A stretch of DNA of 41,491 nucleotides from Sediminicola sp. (GCA_024643325.1 JAHEND010000009.1:1-41491); one strand, 5' to 3'; shown: positions 15,405 to 24,372, numbered from the stretch's first letter. Made by a program: numbers and translations. The notes: generated by a model from the sequence alone, not told the origin.

Positions 15405-15980
15405 ATGAAGGTATGTCTAATCACTGTTTGCAGTTTGCTTTTTTTTATTGCCTGCGACAAAAATGATTCTGTAACTGATATTCCTGACAAATTAGAGGGC
15501 CAATGGGTATTGGACCGTGTGGTTTGTTTTTGCTATTTTGGGGAGGCCGGTAATGAAAATTTTGACGACCAACAATTGTGGTTTTATAAGAATCAACTTT
15601 ATCCAGTAGGTCCAAACAATAATATTCCCAATATTGTATCTACTGGAAAAGTCTATGATTATAACCTTAGGGGAAACCTATTAACAGTGGCGAATTCTGA
15701 CGAAAAATATACCCTTGAAATATCTGGAGATACCCTTAGTCTCACTTTTGTAGACAACCCTAGGATTGCAGACGACGAGATAAGCTTTTATTTTAAAAAA
15801 GGCTCCGCAGACCCCTCCTGTGTAGATTTTTCAGCAGTCATTGAAGACGGCATTTGCACCATGGAATACGCGCCAGTATGCGGCTGTAATAGCATGACCT
15901 ATTCCAATGCATGTGAAGCACAAAATGCAGGTGTCATGAATTGGGAGAATGGGGTGTGTGAAAGGTATGTTATGGATTAA
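15405..15980 (+). CDS. Lipoprotein with lipocalin-like and Kazal inhibitor domains
   Basis: This is a surface or periplasmic lipoprotein of 191 aa with lipobox FIAC at C17. Residues about 30-130 resemble a lipocalin-like or META-type barrel: LEGQWVLDRVVCFCYFG, later YTLEISGDTLSLTF. The C-terminal 45 residues form a Kazal-type domain with CTMEYAPVCGCNSMTYSNAC and a closing GVC, the Cys spacing and PVCG/TYxNxC signature of serine-protease inhibitors. It follows the fucosidase by 10 bases. A protective role against proteases encountered on glycoprotein substrates is a reasonable inference; the target protease is unknown. Confidence 0.75.
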   Translation: MKVCLITVCSLLFFIACDKNDSVTDIPDKLEGQWVLDRVVCFCYFGEAGNENFDDQQLWFYKNQLYPVGPNNNIPNIVSTGKVYDYNLRGNLLTVANSDEKYTLEISGDTLSLTFVDNPRIADDEISFYFKKGSADPSCVDFSAVIEDGICTMEYAPVCGCNSMTYSNACEAQNAGVMNWENGVCERYVMD

Positions 15981-16058
15981 AAAATTCATGATCTATATTT
16001 TAAATTTACACTCTTTAAAATATTAATAATTAAATTTAAAGGAATAAAAAACTCGCCC

Positions 16059-17294
16059 ATGAAAGACATTATTTGCCCAAATTGTAACACTTCTTTTAAA
16101 CTGGACGACGCTGGATTTGCAGATATTGTAAAACAAGTAAGAGACGATCAATTTTCTGAAGAACTCAACAATAGATTGGCCATTGCTGAAAAAGAAAAGC
16201 ATCAAGCAGTCATGCTCACAGAGGCAAACTTGAAGAATACCCTCCAGCAGGAACTTTCAAAAAAAGAACAGGAAATTAGTGAGCTTAAATCTCTTAAAGC
16301 ACTAGAACTTGAGCAAATAAGGGCTAAAGTTGTGCAAGCGGAACAAGAGAAAAGGCAAGCTGTTATAGAAGCCACTAGAGCCATAGAAAAAGAGCGAGAT
16401 GGACTATTGAACCAGCTTAGCAATAAAGAGGTAGAAAGGCAGCTTCAGGAAAAGTCTATTCAGGAGCAATACCATCAAAAATTACTCACCAAGGAAGAGA
16501 CCATTAAAATGAAGGACGACGAGATTGCACGTCTCAAAGATTTTAAGCAAAAACTCTCTACTAAAATGGTGGGCGAATCCTTAGAGCAACACTGTGAAGT
16601 GGAATTCAACAAACTTAGGGCTATTGGTTTTCAGAATGTTTATTTTGAAAAAGACAATGACGCCAGCTCAGGGAGTAAGGGAGACTTTATTTACCGTGAG
16701 AAAGACCAGAATGGAAATGAAATACTCTCTATTATGTTTGAAATGAAAAATGAAGGAGATGAAACCGCCACTAAAAAGAAAAACGAGGACTTTTTCAAAG
16801 AATTAGACAAGGATCGGAATGAAAAGAAATGTGAGTACGCTATTCTAGTATCTATGTTAGAATCAGATAATGAACTATACAATAATGGCATAGTAGACGT
16901 ATCTCATAAGTACAAAAAAATGTATGTGGTACGCCCCCAATTCTTTATTCCAATCATCACAATATTAAGGAATGCAGCATTAAACTCAATGCAATACAAA
17001 GAAGAACTCGCCCTTATTAGGAATCAAAATATTGACATCACAAATTTTGAAGAAAAGATCAATGACTTCAAAACTGGTTTTGCTCGCAACTATGATTTAG
17101 CCAGCAGACAATTCAAAACGGCCATAGAGGAAATTGACAAAACAATGAACCACCTTCAAAAAACAAAAGAAGCTTTGTTGTCTTCAGTAAATAATTTGCG
17201 CTTGGCCAATAACAAAGCAGACGACTTAACTATTAAAAAGCTTACGCATGGCAACCCAACTATGAAGGCAAAGTTTGACGGATTGAATGGGTAA
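16059..17294 (+). CDS. DUF2130 family coiled-coil protein
   Basis: This is a cytoplasmic protein of 411 aa. The N-terminus has one CPNC knuckle ([12 protein letters not shown]). A long charged coiled coil runs from about 25 to 165, rich in Glu, Lys and Gln. The DUF2130 core (about 170-350) contains [28 protein letters not shown] and [13 protein letters not shown]. The D...E-x-K arrangement in this core looks like a PD-(D/E)XK nuclease-type fold, though catalysis is not shown for the family. A second helical region closes the protein. It stands alone after the fucosidase pair. The family is scattered among bacteria and its role is not settled. Confidence 0.85.
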   Translation: MKDIICPNCNTSFKLDDAGFADIVKQVRDDQFSEELNNRLAIAEKEKHQAVMLTEANLKNTLQQELSKKEQEISELKSLKALELEQIRAKVVQAEQEKRQAVIEATRAIEKERDGLLNQLSNKEVERQLQEKSIQEQYHQKLLTKEETIKMKDDEIARLKDFKQKLSTKMVGESLEQHCEVEFNKLRAIGFQNVYFEKDNDASSGSKGDFIYREKDQNGNEILSIMFEMKNEGDETATKKKNEDFFKELDKDRNEKKCEYAILVSMLESDNELYNNGIVDVSHKYKKMYVVRPQFFIPIITILRNAALNSMQYKEELALIRNQNIDITNFEEKINDFKTGFARNYDLASRQFKTAIEEIDKTMNHLQKTKEALLSSVNNLRLANNKADDLTIKKLTHGNPTMKAKFDGLNG

Positions 17295-17335
17295 AAATGA
17301 AGTTTACGAAGAAATATAAAAAAAACACTGGGCAA

Positions 17336-17460
17336 AACAATGGCTATAGACAATTGGGGCGAAAGTGATAAAACGAAAGTATAAACATAAAACAAAGGTC
17401 AGCCTTAAACCGAAAAGTTAAGGTGTACAACCCCCAACTTTTCATAGCCGAGATCGTTGT
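17336..17460. repeat. attC-like imperfect palindromic element
   Basis: The left end AACAATGGCTAT (17336-17347) is mirrored by ATAGCC at 17444-17449 and by GTTGT at 17456-17460. Inside, GAAAAGTT (17412-17419) pairs perfectly with AACTTTTC (17436-17443) around a 16-base loop. The whole is a roughly 125-base structure of outer and inner arms, like the recombination sites of gene cassettes or the palindromic intergenic repeats seen in flavobacteria. Only one copy is visible here, so membership of a family is a guess. Confidence 0.45.
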
Positions 17461-17586
17461 GAACAATTTGAACAGAACAGTTAAAGAAAACTATGAAAAG
17501 ATTGAAAAATCAAATAGAGAATAAACATCTCACAACAGTTGGATTCCATAAAGTCAACTGAAATCTAAAAATATATATTAAAAACA

Positions 17587-17619
17587 AAAAACCCCTAACT
17601 AATAAAAGTTAGGGGTTTT
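17587..17619. terminator. Strong hairpin terminator
   Basis: A 13-bp stem AAAACCCCTAACT / AGTTAGGGGTTTT encloses a 6-base loop and has A-runs before and T-runs after. It lies about 290 bases downstream of the DUF2130 stop and can terminate transcription from the left; it is symmetric enough to act in the other direction too. Confidence 0.8.
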
Positions 17620-17688
17620 GTTCTCTCTATGGCGCTGTTTTCGAATCAATAATACCCTTATAGAGAATGCCTCATGTATTATGCGGAA

Positions 17689-17758
17689 AAGAGACATTGA
17701 ACAAAGAATTTCTAATTGTTTTGATTAGAATGTTGTTGTGTCTGGTTGCGGGAAAGTG
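17689..17758 (+). repeat. Dispersed repeat, copy A
   Basis: The first 52 bases (AAGAGACATTGAACAAAG, ending GTTGTTGTG) match copy C at 29750-29801 at about 47 of 52 positions. The following GGTTGCGGGAAAGTG matches copy B near 24312-24327. A 7-bp hairpin TTCTAAT/ATTAGAA lies in the middle. It does not encode a protein in any frame I can support. Confidence 0.7.
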
Positions 17759-18074
17759 TGTTGATTTTCAGGGTATATATAAAGGATGAAAATTGACATT
17801 TTACCCTCCAATAATATACTGATCCTAATGTAACTTCGTAGATGATTTACTATAGGTCTTTTTAGGCAAATATGCTGGGGAACTTAAATGTTAGTGGATG
17901 CTTACCAAGTGTTAAAATGGAAAATAGACAACTCACATCACTTGTTTTTAGAAAAGGGATGAGTATTGTGGAAATAGTTTTCTTTTTTGAAGACTGTTTA
18001 TAAATGAATTTAAAAGACATACTAAACCTTGCTATAAAAAAAATAATGAAAATGAATGAAAGATTATACGAAGG

Positions 18075-19043
18075 TTAAAAACGCAAGGCTTCTAAAAAAT
18101 CATAGGCTGATTGAATGTTATTATATGGATTTGGGGCTAAATCATGTTCAATAAAATAGTGTTCAACCCCCGAATTATAGGCGACTTTTAAAATTTCATT
18201 GAGTGGTAATTGACCAGATCCTGCGGGAACTAATAAAGGAAATAGCTCCATCCATTCTGAAGAAGTAGAACCCTTGCCTTTAAAATATGTAATATTTTTC
18301 ATATCCTTAATATGTAACATCTTATAACGACCTTGGTGCTTGCTTAATAATTTAATAGGATCAGCTTTTCCTGCTACTGTCCAAAAGAGGTCCATTTCAA
18401 AAAAAACCTTGTCTTTATTTGTTTCATCTAGAATAATGTTCATTGGGATAATCCCATTCTCTTCAGGTATGAGTCCATAGCCATGATTGTGATAGGCAAA
18501 CTTAATGCCCTCTTCATTTGCCTGTCTTCCAATCTCATTAAATCGCTTTGCCATTAAATGGTATGCATCTATATCTAATCTTTCTTCATCAGGAATTGAA
18601 GGTAGCACCACATAATTTGCTCCTATTGATCTAGCGGCTTTCCCAAGCGATGCCATATTGGATTCTAAAGTATATAAATCAGTGTGCATTGAGGGTACAC
18701 TAATGCCATATTGATTTGTTAAAGTCTTAAATTCCTCCGCAGATTTACCGTAAAAACCACTAGCGCTAAACCCCAAATACTTACTAATTTCAGCCCATGA
18801 AGCCTTAGTTTTTTCATGTGTAAAAGAATAAGGACCGTAGGTTTCAAATTCTCTAATCCCCATTTCAGCCATTTTTTTAATAGTTCCCTCTAAATCATTT
18901 TTCATGATTCTAGGAATAGAAAAAAGACCTAGTCCAATTTTGTTAACCTTTCTCTTTGAAATTGAGCCTGAAGCTAAAGAAGGGTTAAATCCAATCCCTG
19001 CACTAATTATTAGTGAAGATTTTAAAAAGTCTTTACGTTTCAT
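18075..19043 (-). CDS. Sugar phosphate isomerase/epimerase-like TIM-barrel protein
   Basis: This is a probably exported protein of 322 aa with a signal segment (MKRKDFLKSSLIISAGIGF) of the KxFLK kind common in Bacteroidota. The AP-endonuclease-2-type TIM barrel (xylose isomerase-like) carries candidate metal ligands in PSMHTDLY, FAYHNHGYGL, VFFEMDLFW, LHIKD and the terminal FIEHDLAP. Relatives isomerise or epimerise sugars, inositols or keto-sugars. A role on an extracytoplasmic sugar is possible but undetermined. The DUF3089 lipoprotein gene ends 13 bases upstream, so the two form a pair. Confidence 0.82.
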   Translation of the reverse strand: MKRKDFLKSSLIISAGIGFNPSLASGSISKRKVNKIGLGLFSIPRIMKNDLEGTIKKMAEMGIREFETYGPYSFTHEKTKASWAEISKYLGFSASGFYGKSAEEFKTLTNQYGISVPSMHTDLYTLESNMASLGKAARSIGANYVVLPSIPDEERLDIDAYHLMAKRFNEIGRQANEEGIKFAYHNHGYGLIPEENGIIPMNIILDETNKDKVFFEMDLFWTVAGKADPIKLLSKHQGRYKMLHIKDMKNITYFKGKGSTSSEWMELFPLLVPAGSGQLPLNEILKVAYNSGVEHYFIEHDLAPNPYNNIQSAYDFLEALRF

Positions 19044-19056
19044 TTTTTCATTTTTT

Positions 19057-20064
19057 TTATTTGCTTAACCAACTCTGGGTTCTCAGTTCCGAGTTTTCCT
19101 TAATATCCCTCCAGAATAAATTTATATCTCCAATATGATAATTCTTTTTTAACACCATAAAGAATCTCAAAGGAAAACGAGGTAAACTTGTCCATACGAG
19201 CCCATCTATAATTTTAATTTTTAAGGCCTTATCGTAAATAACGCCATTTGAAAATAGAAATCCCTTATGGTCATTAAAATCTGTAGTTAATGTAGTATCC
19301 CAAGTAACAGGATTGGAGGTTACAGATCCATTATACTTGTCTTTCTTCTTGGGGTAATACCCTTTTTTAAAAGTATTCCAACAGAGGTATCCACCCGTTT
19401 CAGATGGCGATGTCATTGGCTTTAAATTATCATAAATCTGAGGAAGAACATCCATCCCTACCAAATAAGCAGCTATTAATTGTTCTTGAAGGGGGGTGCC
19501 GTCAAAAAAATCCTTAAGTAAACGCTTGGTGTGAGTGGTTCCTTGACTATGGCTCGCAATAATAATAGGCCTACCTTGATTGTAATGAGTCAAATAATAT
19601 TCAAAAGCGGCTTTAATATCTGAGTAAGCTACCCTAAAAGCTTCTTTACCTCCTTGATTGTAATAATCATAAGATCTAATGTGTGCCTGACGGTAATAGG
19701 GTACAAATAAACGGCCCGATGAAGCCCAAGCTGAAGCTTGGTAATGAACAGCTTTATTAATGACCACCTCTCTTTGAACCTCATCTTCAATGGGAGCATT
19801 CCAACGAGTATCTTTAGGGTCTTGAATTAATGTGGGATACACATAAAAAACATCTGCATGAAGAGTTGAAACATCTTTAGGAGCATAAGAGTCTAACACT
19901 TCAGGATATTTTCCAGGTAAAACAGCCCAATGATTTTCATTATCATATCTAGGTGGATTAGGAATCTGTGCCGAATTAAAATTAATTGTCTCATACCCAG
20001 ATTTACAACTACTAAACAAAATTAACACAAGAACACTATATATAAATTTAAAGACTGCTTTCAT
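19057..20064 (-). CDS. DUF3089 alpha/beta-hydrolase lipoprotein
   Basis: This is a lipoprotein of 335 aa; the lipobox FSSC follows a hydrophobic signal, with the acylated Cys at 20. The body matches the DUF3089 alpha/beta-hydrolase family. DVFYVYPTL is near residue 72, a strand-helix FVPYYRQAHIRSY comes later, and the nucleophile elbow IIIASHSQGTTH near 174 has the SxSQG pattern in which the central serine is the likely nucleophile. The substrate is unknown; an esterase or lipase-like activity is the natural guess. It precedes the TIM-barrel gene by 13 bases and is divergent from the DUF885 gene across 161 bases. Confidence 0.82.
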   Translation of the reverse strand: MKAVFKFIYSVLVLILFSSCKSGYETINFNSAQIPNPPRYDNENHWAVLPGKYPEVLDSYAPKDVSTLHADVFYVYPTLIQDPKDTRWNAPIEDEVQREVVINKAVHYQASAWASSGRLFVPYYRQAHIRSYDYYNQGGKEAFRVAYSDIKAAFEYYLTHYNQGRPIIIASHSQGTTHTKRLLKDFFDGTPLQEQLIAAYLVGMDVLPQIYDNLKPMTSPSETGGYLCWNTFKKGYYPKKKDKYNGSVTSNPVTWDTTLTTDFNDHKGFLFSNGVIYDKALKIKIIDGLVWTSLPRFPLRFFMVLKKNYHIGDINLFWRDIKENSELRTQSWLSK

Positions 20065-20225
20065 GATTTAAAAGTACATATTATATATACAATCTTGCAA
20101 TATAAAGCCCAAATCCCTTGCTTAATCAAAAAGTGGTTTGGCTATTTATTTATAGTCCTGCCCAAGCCCAAAAACTAATTAAATTAATTATGATTAAATT
20201 AGATGGTTGGCTGTAATTTAATACC

Positions 20226-21968
20226 ATGATTAAAAAATTATTTTTTTTGATTTTAGTCCTATTAGTGGGATGTAAAGATCTGGAGAGCCCCACTGCTTCT
20301 CATGATTTGCAAGCTATAATTGATTCATTTCAGAACCACAAATCTTACGATTCTAATGTATATCCACTTGGATTAGTAACTAAAGAATATTATGAATCCG
20401 AGGCATTGTTTGCAAAAGAAAAGCTTCATGAATTGTCTTTGGTCACACTAGAAAATTTATCTGAAACGGAACGTATCTCTTTAAAATTACTGAAGTTCAT
20501 TCTTGAGGATCAGGTGGCTTTTTACAAATTTGAACGCTATTTAAATCCCCTACTATCAGACGCAGGATTTCATCTGAGTTTGGGATATATGGTGCGCCCT
20601 TTGTCTAATTATAAGGAGGCGACAGAATATTTAAGAAAATTAGAAGCGCTCCCTTTATATGTAGACCAACACTTTCAAAACCTTCAAGCTGGATTAGATA
20701 AAGGAATTTCCCAGCCCAAGGTGATTTTTAAAGGCTATGAAACTACTTATGAAAGCCACATAGTAAATGACTATGAGGATAGTTTTTTCTATCAACCTCT
20801 CTTAAAACTTCCCAATAATATAATTGACTCCCAAAAAGACAGTTTACTACTCAGGGGTAAAAAAGTCATTGAACAAGTAGTGGTGCCTCAATTTAAACGT
20901 ATTAAAAACTTTTTTGAAAACACCTATATTCCTTCTACAAGAACCTCAATAGGATTATTAAACACTCCTAATGGCGAGGCTTATTATCAGGATAGAATTA
21001 ACTACTACACTACCAGTACCCAATATTCAGCCAAAGATATACATGAGATTGGTCTTTCAGAAGTTGCTCGTATTAAAGCAGAGATGAAAAAAATTATAGC
21101 TTCTTTAAAGTTTGATGGAAGTTTTACAGATTTTCTTGACTTTTTGAGGACTGACAAGCAGTTTTATGCTAAGACACCTAAAGAGCTTTTAATGATCGCG
21201 AGAGATATGGCCAAAAGGGCAGATGAACAATTGCCAAGATTTTTTAAAACCCTTCCCAGAAAGCCTTATGGTGTAGCGGCTGTTCCCGACGCAATAGCAC
21301 CTAAATATACTGGAGGTAGGTATGTTGGGACTGACGCCAATAGTCTTGATCCAGGATATTATTGGGTTAACACTTACAATCTTCCTAGTAGGACTTTATA
21401 TACTTTACCTGCTTTGACTGTCCATGAAGCAGTTCCGGGACACCACTTACAGGGTGCTTTAAATAATGAATTGGGAGATAGTATTCCAAGATTTAGAAAA
21501 AATTTGTACCTATCTGCTTATGGAGAAGGCTGGGGCTTATACGCTGAATTTTTAGCAAGTGAGATGGATATGTATACCACACCCTATGAACATTTTGGTA
21601 AACTGACATATGAAATGTGGCGTGCCTGTAGGCTTGTAGTAGATACTGGTATTCATGCTATGGGATGGACTAGAGATGAGGTGGTGCAATATATGTCTGA
21701 AAACACCGCCTTGTCATTACATGAAATTCAAACAGAAACAGACCGTTATATTTCGTGGCCAGGTCAAGCCTTATCTTATAAAATTGGGGAGTTAAAAATC
21801 AGAGCTCTTAGAGAAAAAGTCCAAGAGGCTTTAGGAACTTCGTTTGATATTAGAGATTTTCACGAGCTTATCTTAGGTCAAGGAACTGTTAGCTTATCAA
21901 TTTTGGAAGATAGAGTGTTGAACTATATTCAGAAAGCTGAATTTCAGAAAAGCTTAAGGAGCGAATAA
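20226..21968 (+). CDS. DUF885 metallopeptidase-like lipoprotein
   Basis: This is a lipoprotein of 580 aa with signal MIKKLFFLILVLLVGC and the acylated cysteine at 16. It is mainly helical. The DUF885 zinc motif TVHEAVPGHHLQ lies near residue 400, with GEGWGLYAEFLASEM about 30 residues later as the likely third-ligand region, and the conserved PGQALSYKIGELKI near 515. Family members are gluzincin-like and probably act as carboxypeptidases or peptidases in the periplasm. It is the only plus-strand gene within 18-29.5 kb, so it has its own promoter in the 161-base gap. Its stop converges with the esterase gene 26 bases away. Confidence 0.85.
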   Translation: MIKKLFFLILVLLVGCKDLESPTASHDLQAIIDSFQNHKSYDSNVYPLGLVTKEYYESEALFAKEKLHELSLVTLENLSETERISLKLLKFILEDQVAFYKFERYLNPLLSDAGFHLSLGYMVRPLSNYKEATEYLRKLEALPLYVDQHFQNLQAGLDKGISQPKVIFKGYETTYESHIVNDYEDSFFYQPLLKLPNNIIDSQKDSLLLRGKKVIEQVVVPQFKRIKNFFENTYIPSTRTSIGLLNTPNGEAYYQDRINYYTTSTQYSAKDIHEIGLSEVARIKAEMKKIIASLKFDGSFTDFLDFLRTDKQFYAKTPKELLMIARDMAKRADEQLPRFFKTLPRKPYGVAAVPDAIAPKYTGGRYVGTDANSLDPGYYWVNTYNLPSRTLYTLPALTVHEAVPGHHLQGALNNELGDSIPRFRKNLYLSAYGEGWGLYAEFLASEMDMYTTPYEHFGKLTYEMWRACRLVVDTGIHAMGWTRDEVVQYMSENTALSLHEIQTETDRYISWPGQALSYKIGELKIRALREKVQEALGTSFDIRDFHELILGQGTVSLSILEDRVLNYIQKAEFQKSLRSE

Positions 21969-21994
21969 AAACAGGTGTAAAATAAACCTATTCT

Positions 21995-22810
21995 TTAGTT
22001 TTGAGAATCAAAGTAATCGCTAAAAAATAAAAGCTGATATTTTATTGAGTTTACCCAATATTCCCAAGTATGATTTCCTGGGCGCTCAATATAATCATGG
22101 GGTATGTTTCTTTCAATAAGTTTCTCATGTAATCTTCTATTTGCGTCATAAAAAAAGTCATCTATGCCACAATCAAATATGAGTTTCAAATCATTCCCTT
22201 TAATTTTATAAACTAAATTTATGACTGTATTTTCTTCCCAAAACGCTTTGTGATCAGAATAGCTTCCCAATCTTTTGGGTAAATCCCATCCATTTGGAAA
22301 TGGACGAATGTCAAGACCCCCACTCATACTTCCCGCTGCACCCCATATATCGGGATGCTTAAAGGCTAGGTAAAAGGCTCCGTGCCCTCCCATACTTAGA
22401 CCTGTAATTGCTCTTGCTGTTTTTTTTGGAATTGTTTTGTATTTATAATCAATAACATTAACAAGCTCTTTTGTAATATAAGTTTCATATTTAATTTGGT
22501 CGTCAATAGGGCTATCAAAATACCAACTAGTGGAACCACCATCAGGACAGACAATTAAAATGTTATATTCATTAGCATATTTTTGAAGAGCAGGTACATT
22601 AGATGTCCAACTTGTGTAATCACCTCCAGCGCCATGAAGTAAATATAAAACAGGATAGTTATTGCTCTTTGAAGAATAACCAGCAGGTTTAATAATAATG
22701 TTTGAAATATCTTTATTCATGGATTTACTAGTTACCACAACAGTATCTATACTAGATCCAAAAACAGAAAATATATTTAAAAGACTTAAAAGAAGAACTA
22801 TTTTTTTCAT
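21995..22810 (-). CDS. Secreted esterase, PF00756 type
   Basis: This is an exported alpha/beta-hydrolase of 271 aa with signal peptide MKKIVLLLSLLNIFSVFG. The oxyanion region is YLLHGAGGDYTSW near residue 58. The nucleophile elbow ITGLSMGGHGA lies near 140-150. A Cys-Gly-Ile-Asp-Asp segment supplies the acid and PGNHTWEYW supplies the histidine near the C-terminus. This is the putative-esterase family that includes acetyl-xylan and feruloyl esterases and S-formylglutathione hydrolase. In a block of glycosidases, removing acyl groups from a polysaccharide is the likely role, though the acyl group is not determined. It lies 101 bases downstream of the amidohydrolase, with a small inverted repeat between. 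Confidence 0.85.
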   Translation of the reverse strand: MKKIVLLLSLLNIFSVFGSSIDTVVVTSKSMNKDISNIIIKPAGYSSKSNNYPVLYLLHGAGGDYTSWTSNVPALQKYANEYNILIVCPDGGSTSWYFDSPIDDQIKYETYITKELVNVIDYKYKTIPKKTARAITGLSMGGHGAFYLAFKHPDIWGAAGSMSGGLDIRPFPNGWDLPKRLGSYSDHKAFWEENTVINLVYKIKGNDLKLIFDCGIDDFFYDANRRLHEKLIERNIPHDYIERPGNHTWEYWVNSIKYQLLFFSDYFDSQN

Positions 22811-22876
22811 ATTGGTAATAAGATTTAAAGGCTAGTAATTATAGAGTTTGATTAATCATTAATTAAAAATTTATTT

Positions 22877-22912
22877 ATTAAGTAAATAATACCTGATTAA
22901 GTTTTACTTAAT
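22877..22912 (-). terminator. Inverted repeat after the amidohydrolase gene
   Basis: ATTAAGTAAA (22877-22886) and TTTACTTAAT (22903-22912) are perfect 10-base inverted arms with a 16-base loop. On the minus strand the hairpin starts at the stop codon of the amidohydrolase gene and is followed by a T-rich stretch. It may be a weak terminator or an attenuating element ahead of the esterase gene; the stem is all A/T except two pairs. Confidence 0.35.
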
Positions 22913-24279
22913 CAATAGGTTTTTTTAAAATAAAGCCCATTTTTGATAACAGCTTGTATGGAGGTAGTATTTGTTATATCGATTAATGGGTTCTTTTTCA
23001 ACAGTAGGATATCTGCTTTTTTACCAATACCTATTGCCCCGTAGTCTTCTTCTACCGCCAACCATTTTGGACCATTAATTACAGAAGTTTTTAATGCTTC
23101 TAAGGGACTTAGTCCAACAGCTACAAGGGATTGAAGTTCTTCGTGAAGTGATGGTCCAGGATATACATAAGCATTGTAAGCTCCTGCATCTGAACCAGCC
23201 ATTAATTGAACTCCGGAATCGTGAAGTTTTAGTGTTAGTTTTCTTAAAAATGTATTTAAACTTTTGCGATTATCCCGAGTTTCAGGAGTACTGTTTAATG
23301 CACTTTTAATTCTTCTTTCATAGGTGCTTTTAAAACGATCGCTTAGTAAGTTAAGGTATTCATCAGTTGAGTGGTCAGTCTCATCTAAATAACTCAATGT
23401 ATTTCCAATGTTTAGGGTTGGAATCACAAAAACCTCTTGTTGTTTCATTTTATTAAATAAACGGTTAGCGGTAGAGTCATTGTAGGAATTAATTAATAAG
23501 GGCATGGCTTCCCAAAATCCAAGTGTACCACTCTGAAATTGTTTTGTAATCTCTAATTCATCTTTGGAGCTTCCTTTTAGTATGTAGTAAAGATGCTCTA
23601 CACCATTCATTCCAGCATCTAAGGCTTGGTTTAAGGTAACGCTAAAGGGCATATGACCGGAGGCTATTAACCCTCTCGCTTTTGATTTTTCAAGGGCAGA
23701 TAAAAAGAGGTTTCCATTTAATTTACTGTCGTAGAGTTTAACGAAATCCACTTCTAGTCTTTCTAAAGAATCTAATGCCTGATCTAGTTCAGCCTCTGAT
23801 TCAACTTCTAATGATCCTTGCCATGTTGGGTTTCTTCCATCAATTTTAGGACCAGAGGTGAAAATAGTTGGGCCAATTCGCTCATTTTTTGAAATTTCAA
23901 GCTGCCATCTCTTTAAGGAAATGGCCAGATCTCCTCCTGCATCTCTTACGGAAGTGATGCCAAAGTCTATGAGCTGTTCTAAGAACATTTCATTATCTCT
24001 TAAGAGTGATTCCCCCCCCCTAAAGTGAATGTGATTGTCCCATAAGCCTGGAATAGCAAAGGCACCCTTAGCATGAACAGTTTCTTTTGCTGCCAAATCT
24101 TTTAGATTAGCACTTTGAATAAAGGCAACACGGTCTTGGTTAATATAAATGTCGACATTATCAATTTGACCAGTTTCTATATCTATACGTTTTACATTGA
24201 GGATGCTTAAGTCGTAATTCGCACCATGATTGCAAGAAAGCAAAAAGGTTATAAAAAGAAAGACAAGGATATTTTTCAT
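22912..24279 (-). CDS. Amidohydrolase family lipoprotein
   Basis: This is a lipoprotein of 455 aa with lipobox LLSC at residue 16. The amidohydrolase barrel has metal ligands in WDNHIHFRGG (about 88-97), a lysine in FVKLYD that can be carbamylated, histidines in IASGHMPF and GVEHLYY, and the catalytic aspartate in MAGSDAGAY. The C-terminal composite sandwich strand is GIGKKADILLLKKNPL. This layout resembles imidazolonepropionase-like and prolidase-like exported amidohydrolases. A peptide or cyclic amide substrate is likely but cannot be specified. A 230-base gap upstream holds repeat copy B and a protein-like remnant. Confidence 0.87.
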   Translation of the reverse strand: MKNILVFLFITFLLSCNHGANYDLSILNVKRIDIETGQIDNVDIYINQDRVAFIQSANLKDLAAKETVHAKGAFAIPGLWDNHIHFRGGESLLRDNEMFLEQLIDFGITSVRDAGGDLAISLKRWQLEISKNERIGPTIFTSGPKIDGRNPTWQGSLEVESEAELDQALDSLERLEVDFVKLYDSKLNGNLFLSALEKSKARGLIASGHMPFSVTLNQALDAGMNGVEHLYYILKGSSKDELEITKQFQSGTLGFWEAMPLLINSYNDSTANRLFNKMKQQEVFVIPTLNIGNTLSYLDETDHSTDEYLNLLSDRFKSTYERRIKSALNSTPETRDNRKSLNTFLRKLTLKLHDSGVQLMAGSDAGAYNAYVYPGPSLHEELQSLVAVGLSPLEALKTSVINGPKWLAVEEDYGAIGIGKKADILLLKKNPLIDITNTTSIQAVIKNGLYFKKTY

Positions 24280-24290
24280 TATAACAGTTT

Positions 24291-24327
24291 TATTAAGATT
24301 GTTGTTGTGCCAGGTTGCGGGGAAGTG
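24291..24327 (+). repeat. Dispersed repeat, partial copy B
   Basis: TATTAAGATT matches copy C. GTTGTTGTG is shared with copies A and C. GGTTGCGGGGAAGTG matches the end of copy A with one difference. The left 30 bases of the repeat are missing. It lies between the amidohydrolase start and the remnant at 24373. Confidence 0.5.
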
Positions 24328-24372
24328 GTTTGGGAATTTGAAAACCCAGTAGAAAAATTAGTTGGCGCTTTG

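Larger units (their letters stand above)
17295..18074. other. 780-base gene-free region with repeat elements
   Basis: Between the DUF2130 gene and the TIM-barrel gene no convincing protein is encoded, only frames under 30 codons. It holds an attC-like imperfect palindrome (17336-17460), a strong terminator (17587-17619) and one full copy of a dispersed repeat (17689-17758). The remaining sequence (17759-18074) is AT-rich and I see nothing further in it. It separates the conserved-looking left part of the window from the accessory glycan block. Confidence 0.6.

Noticed and set aside
17156-17395. Minus-strand reading frame overlapping the DUF2130 3' end
   Set aside because: It is mostly antisense to a well-supported gene and has the low-complexity hydrophobic look of an antisense frame.
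17689-17758. Insertion sequence end
   Set aside because: The repeat recurs at 29750, but no transposase or terminal inverted repeats are seen between or beside the copies, so it is listed only as a repeat.
17880-18005. Two short frames (24 and 28 codons) before the TIM-barrel gene
   Set aside because: They overlap each other in different frames in an AT-rich region and show no recognisable features.
17295-18074. CRISPR array
   Set aside because: Repeats are present, but they are single dispersed or palindromic units without regular spacing or unique spacers.
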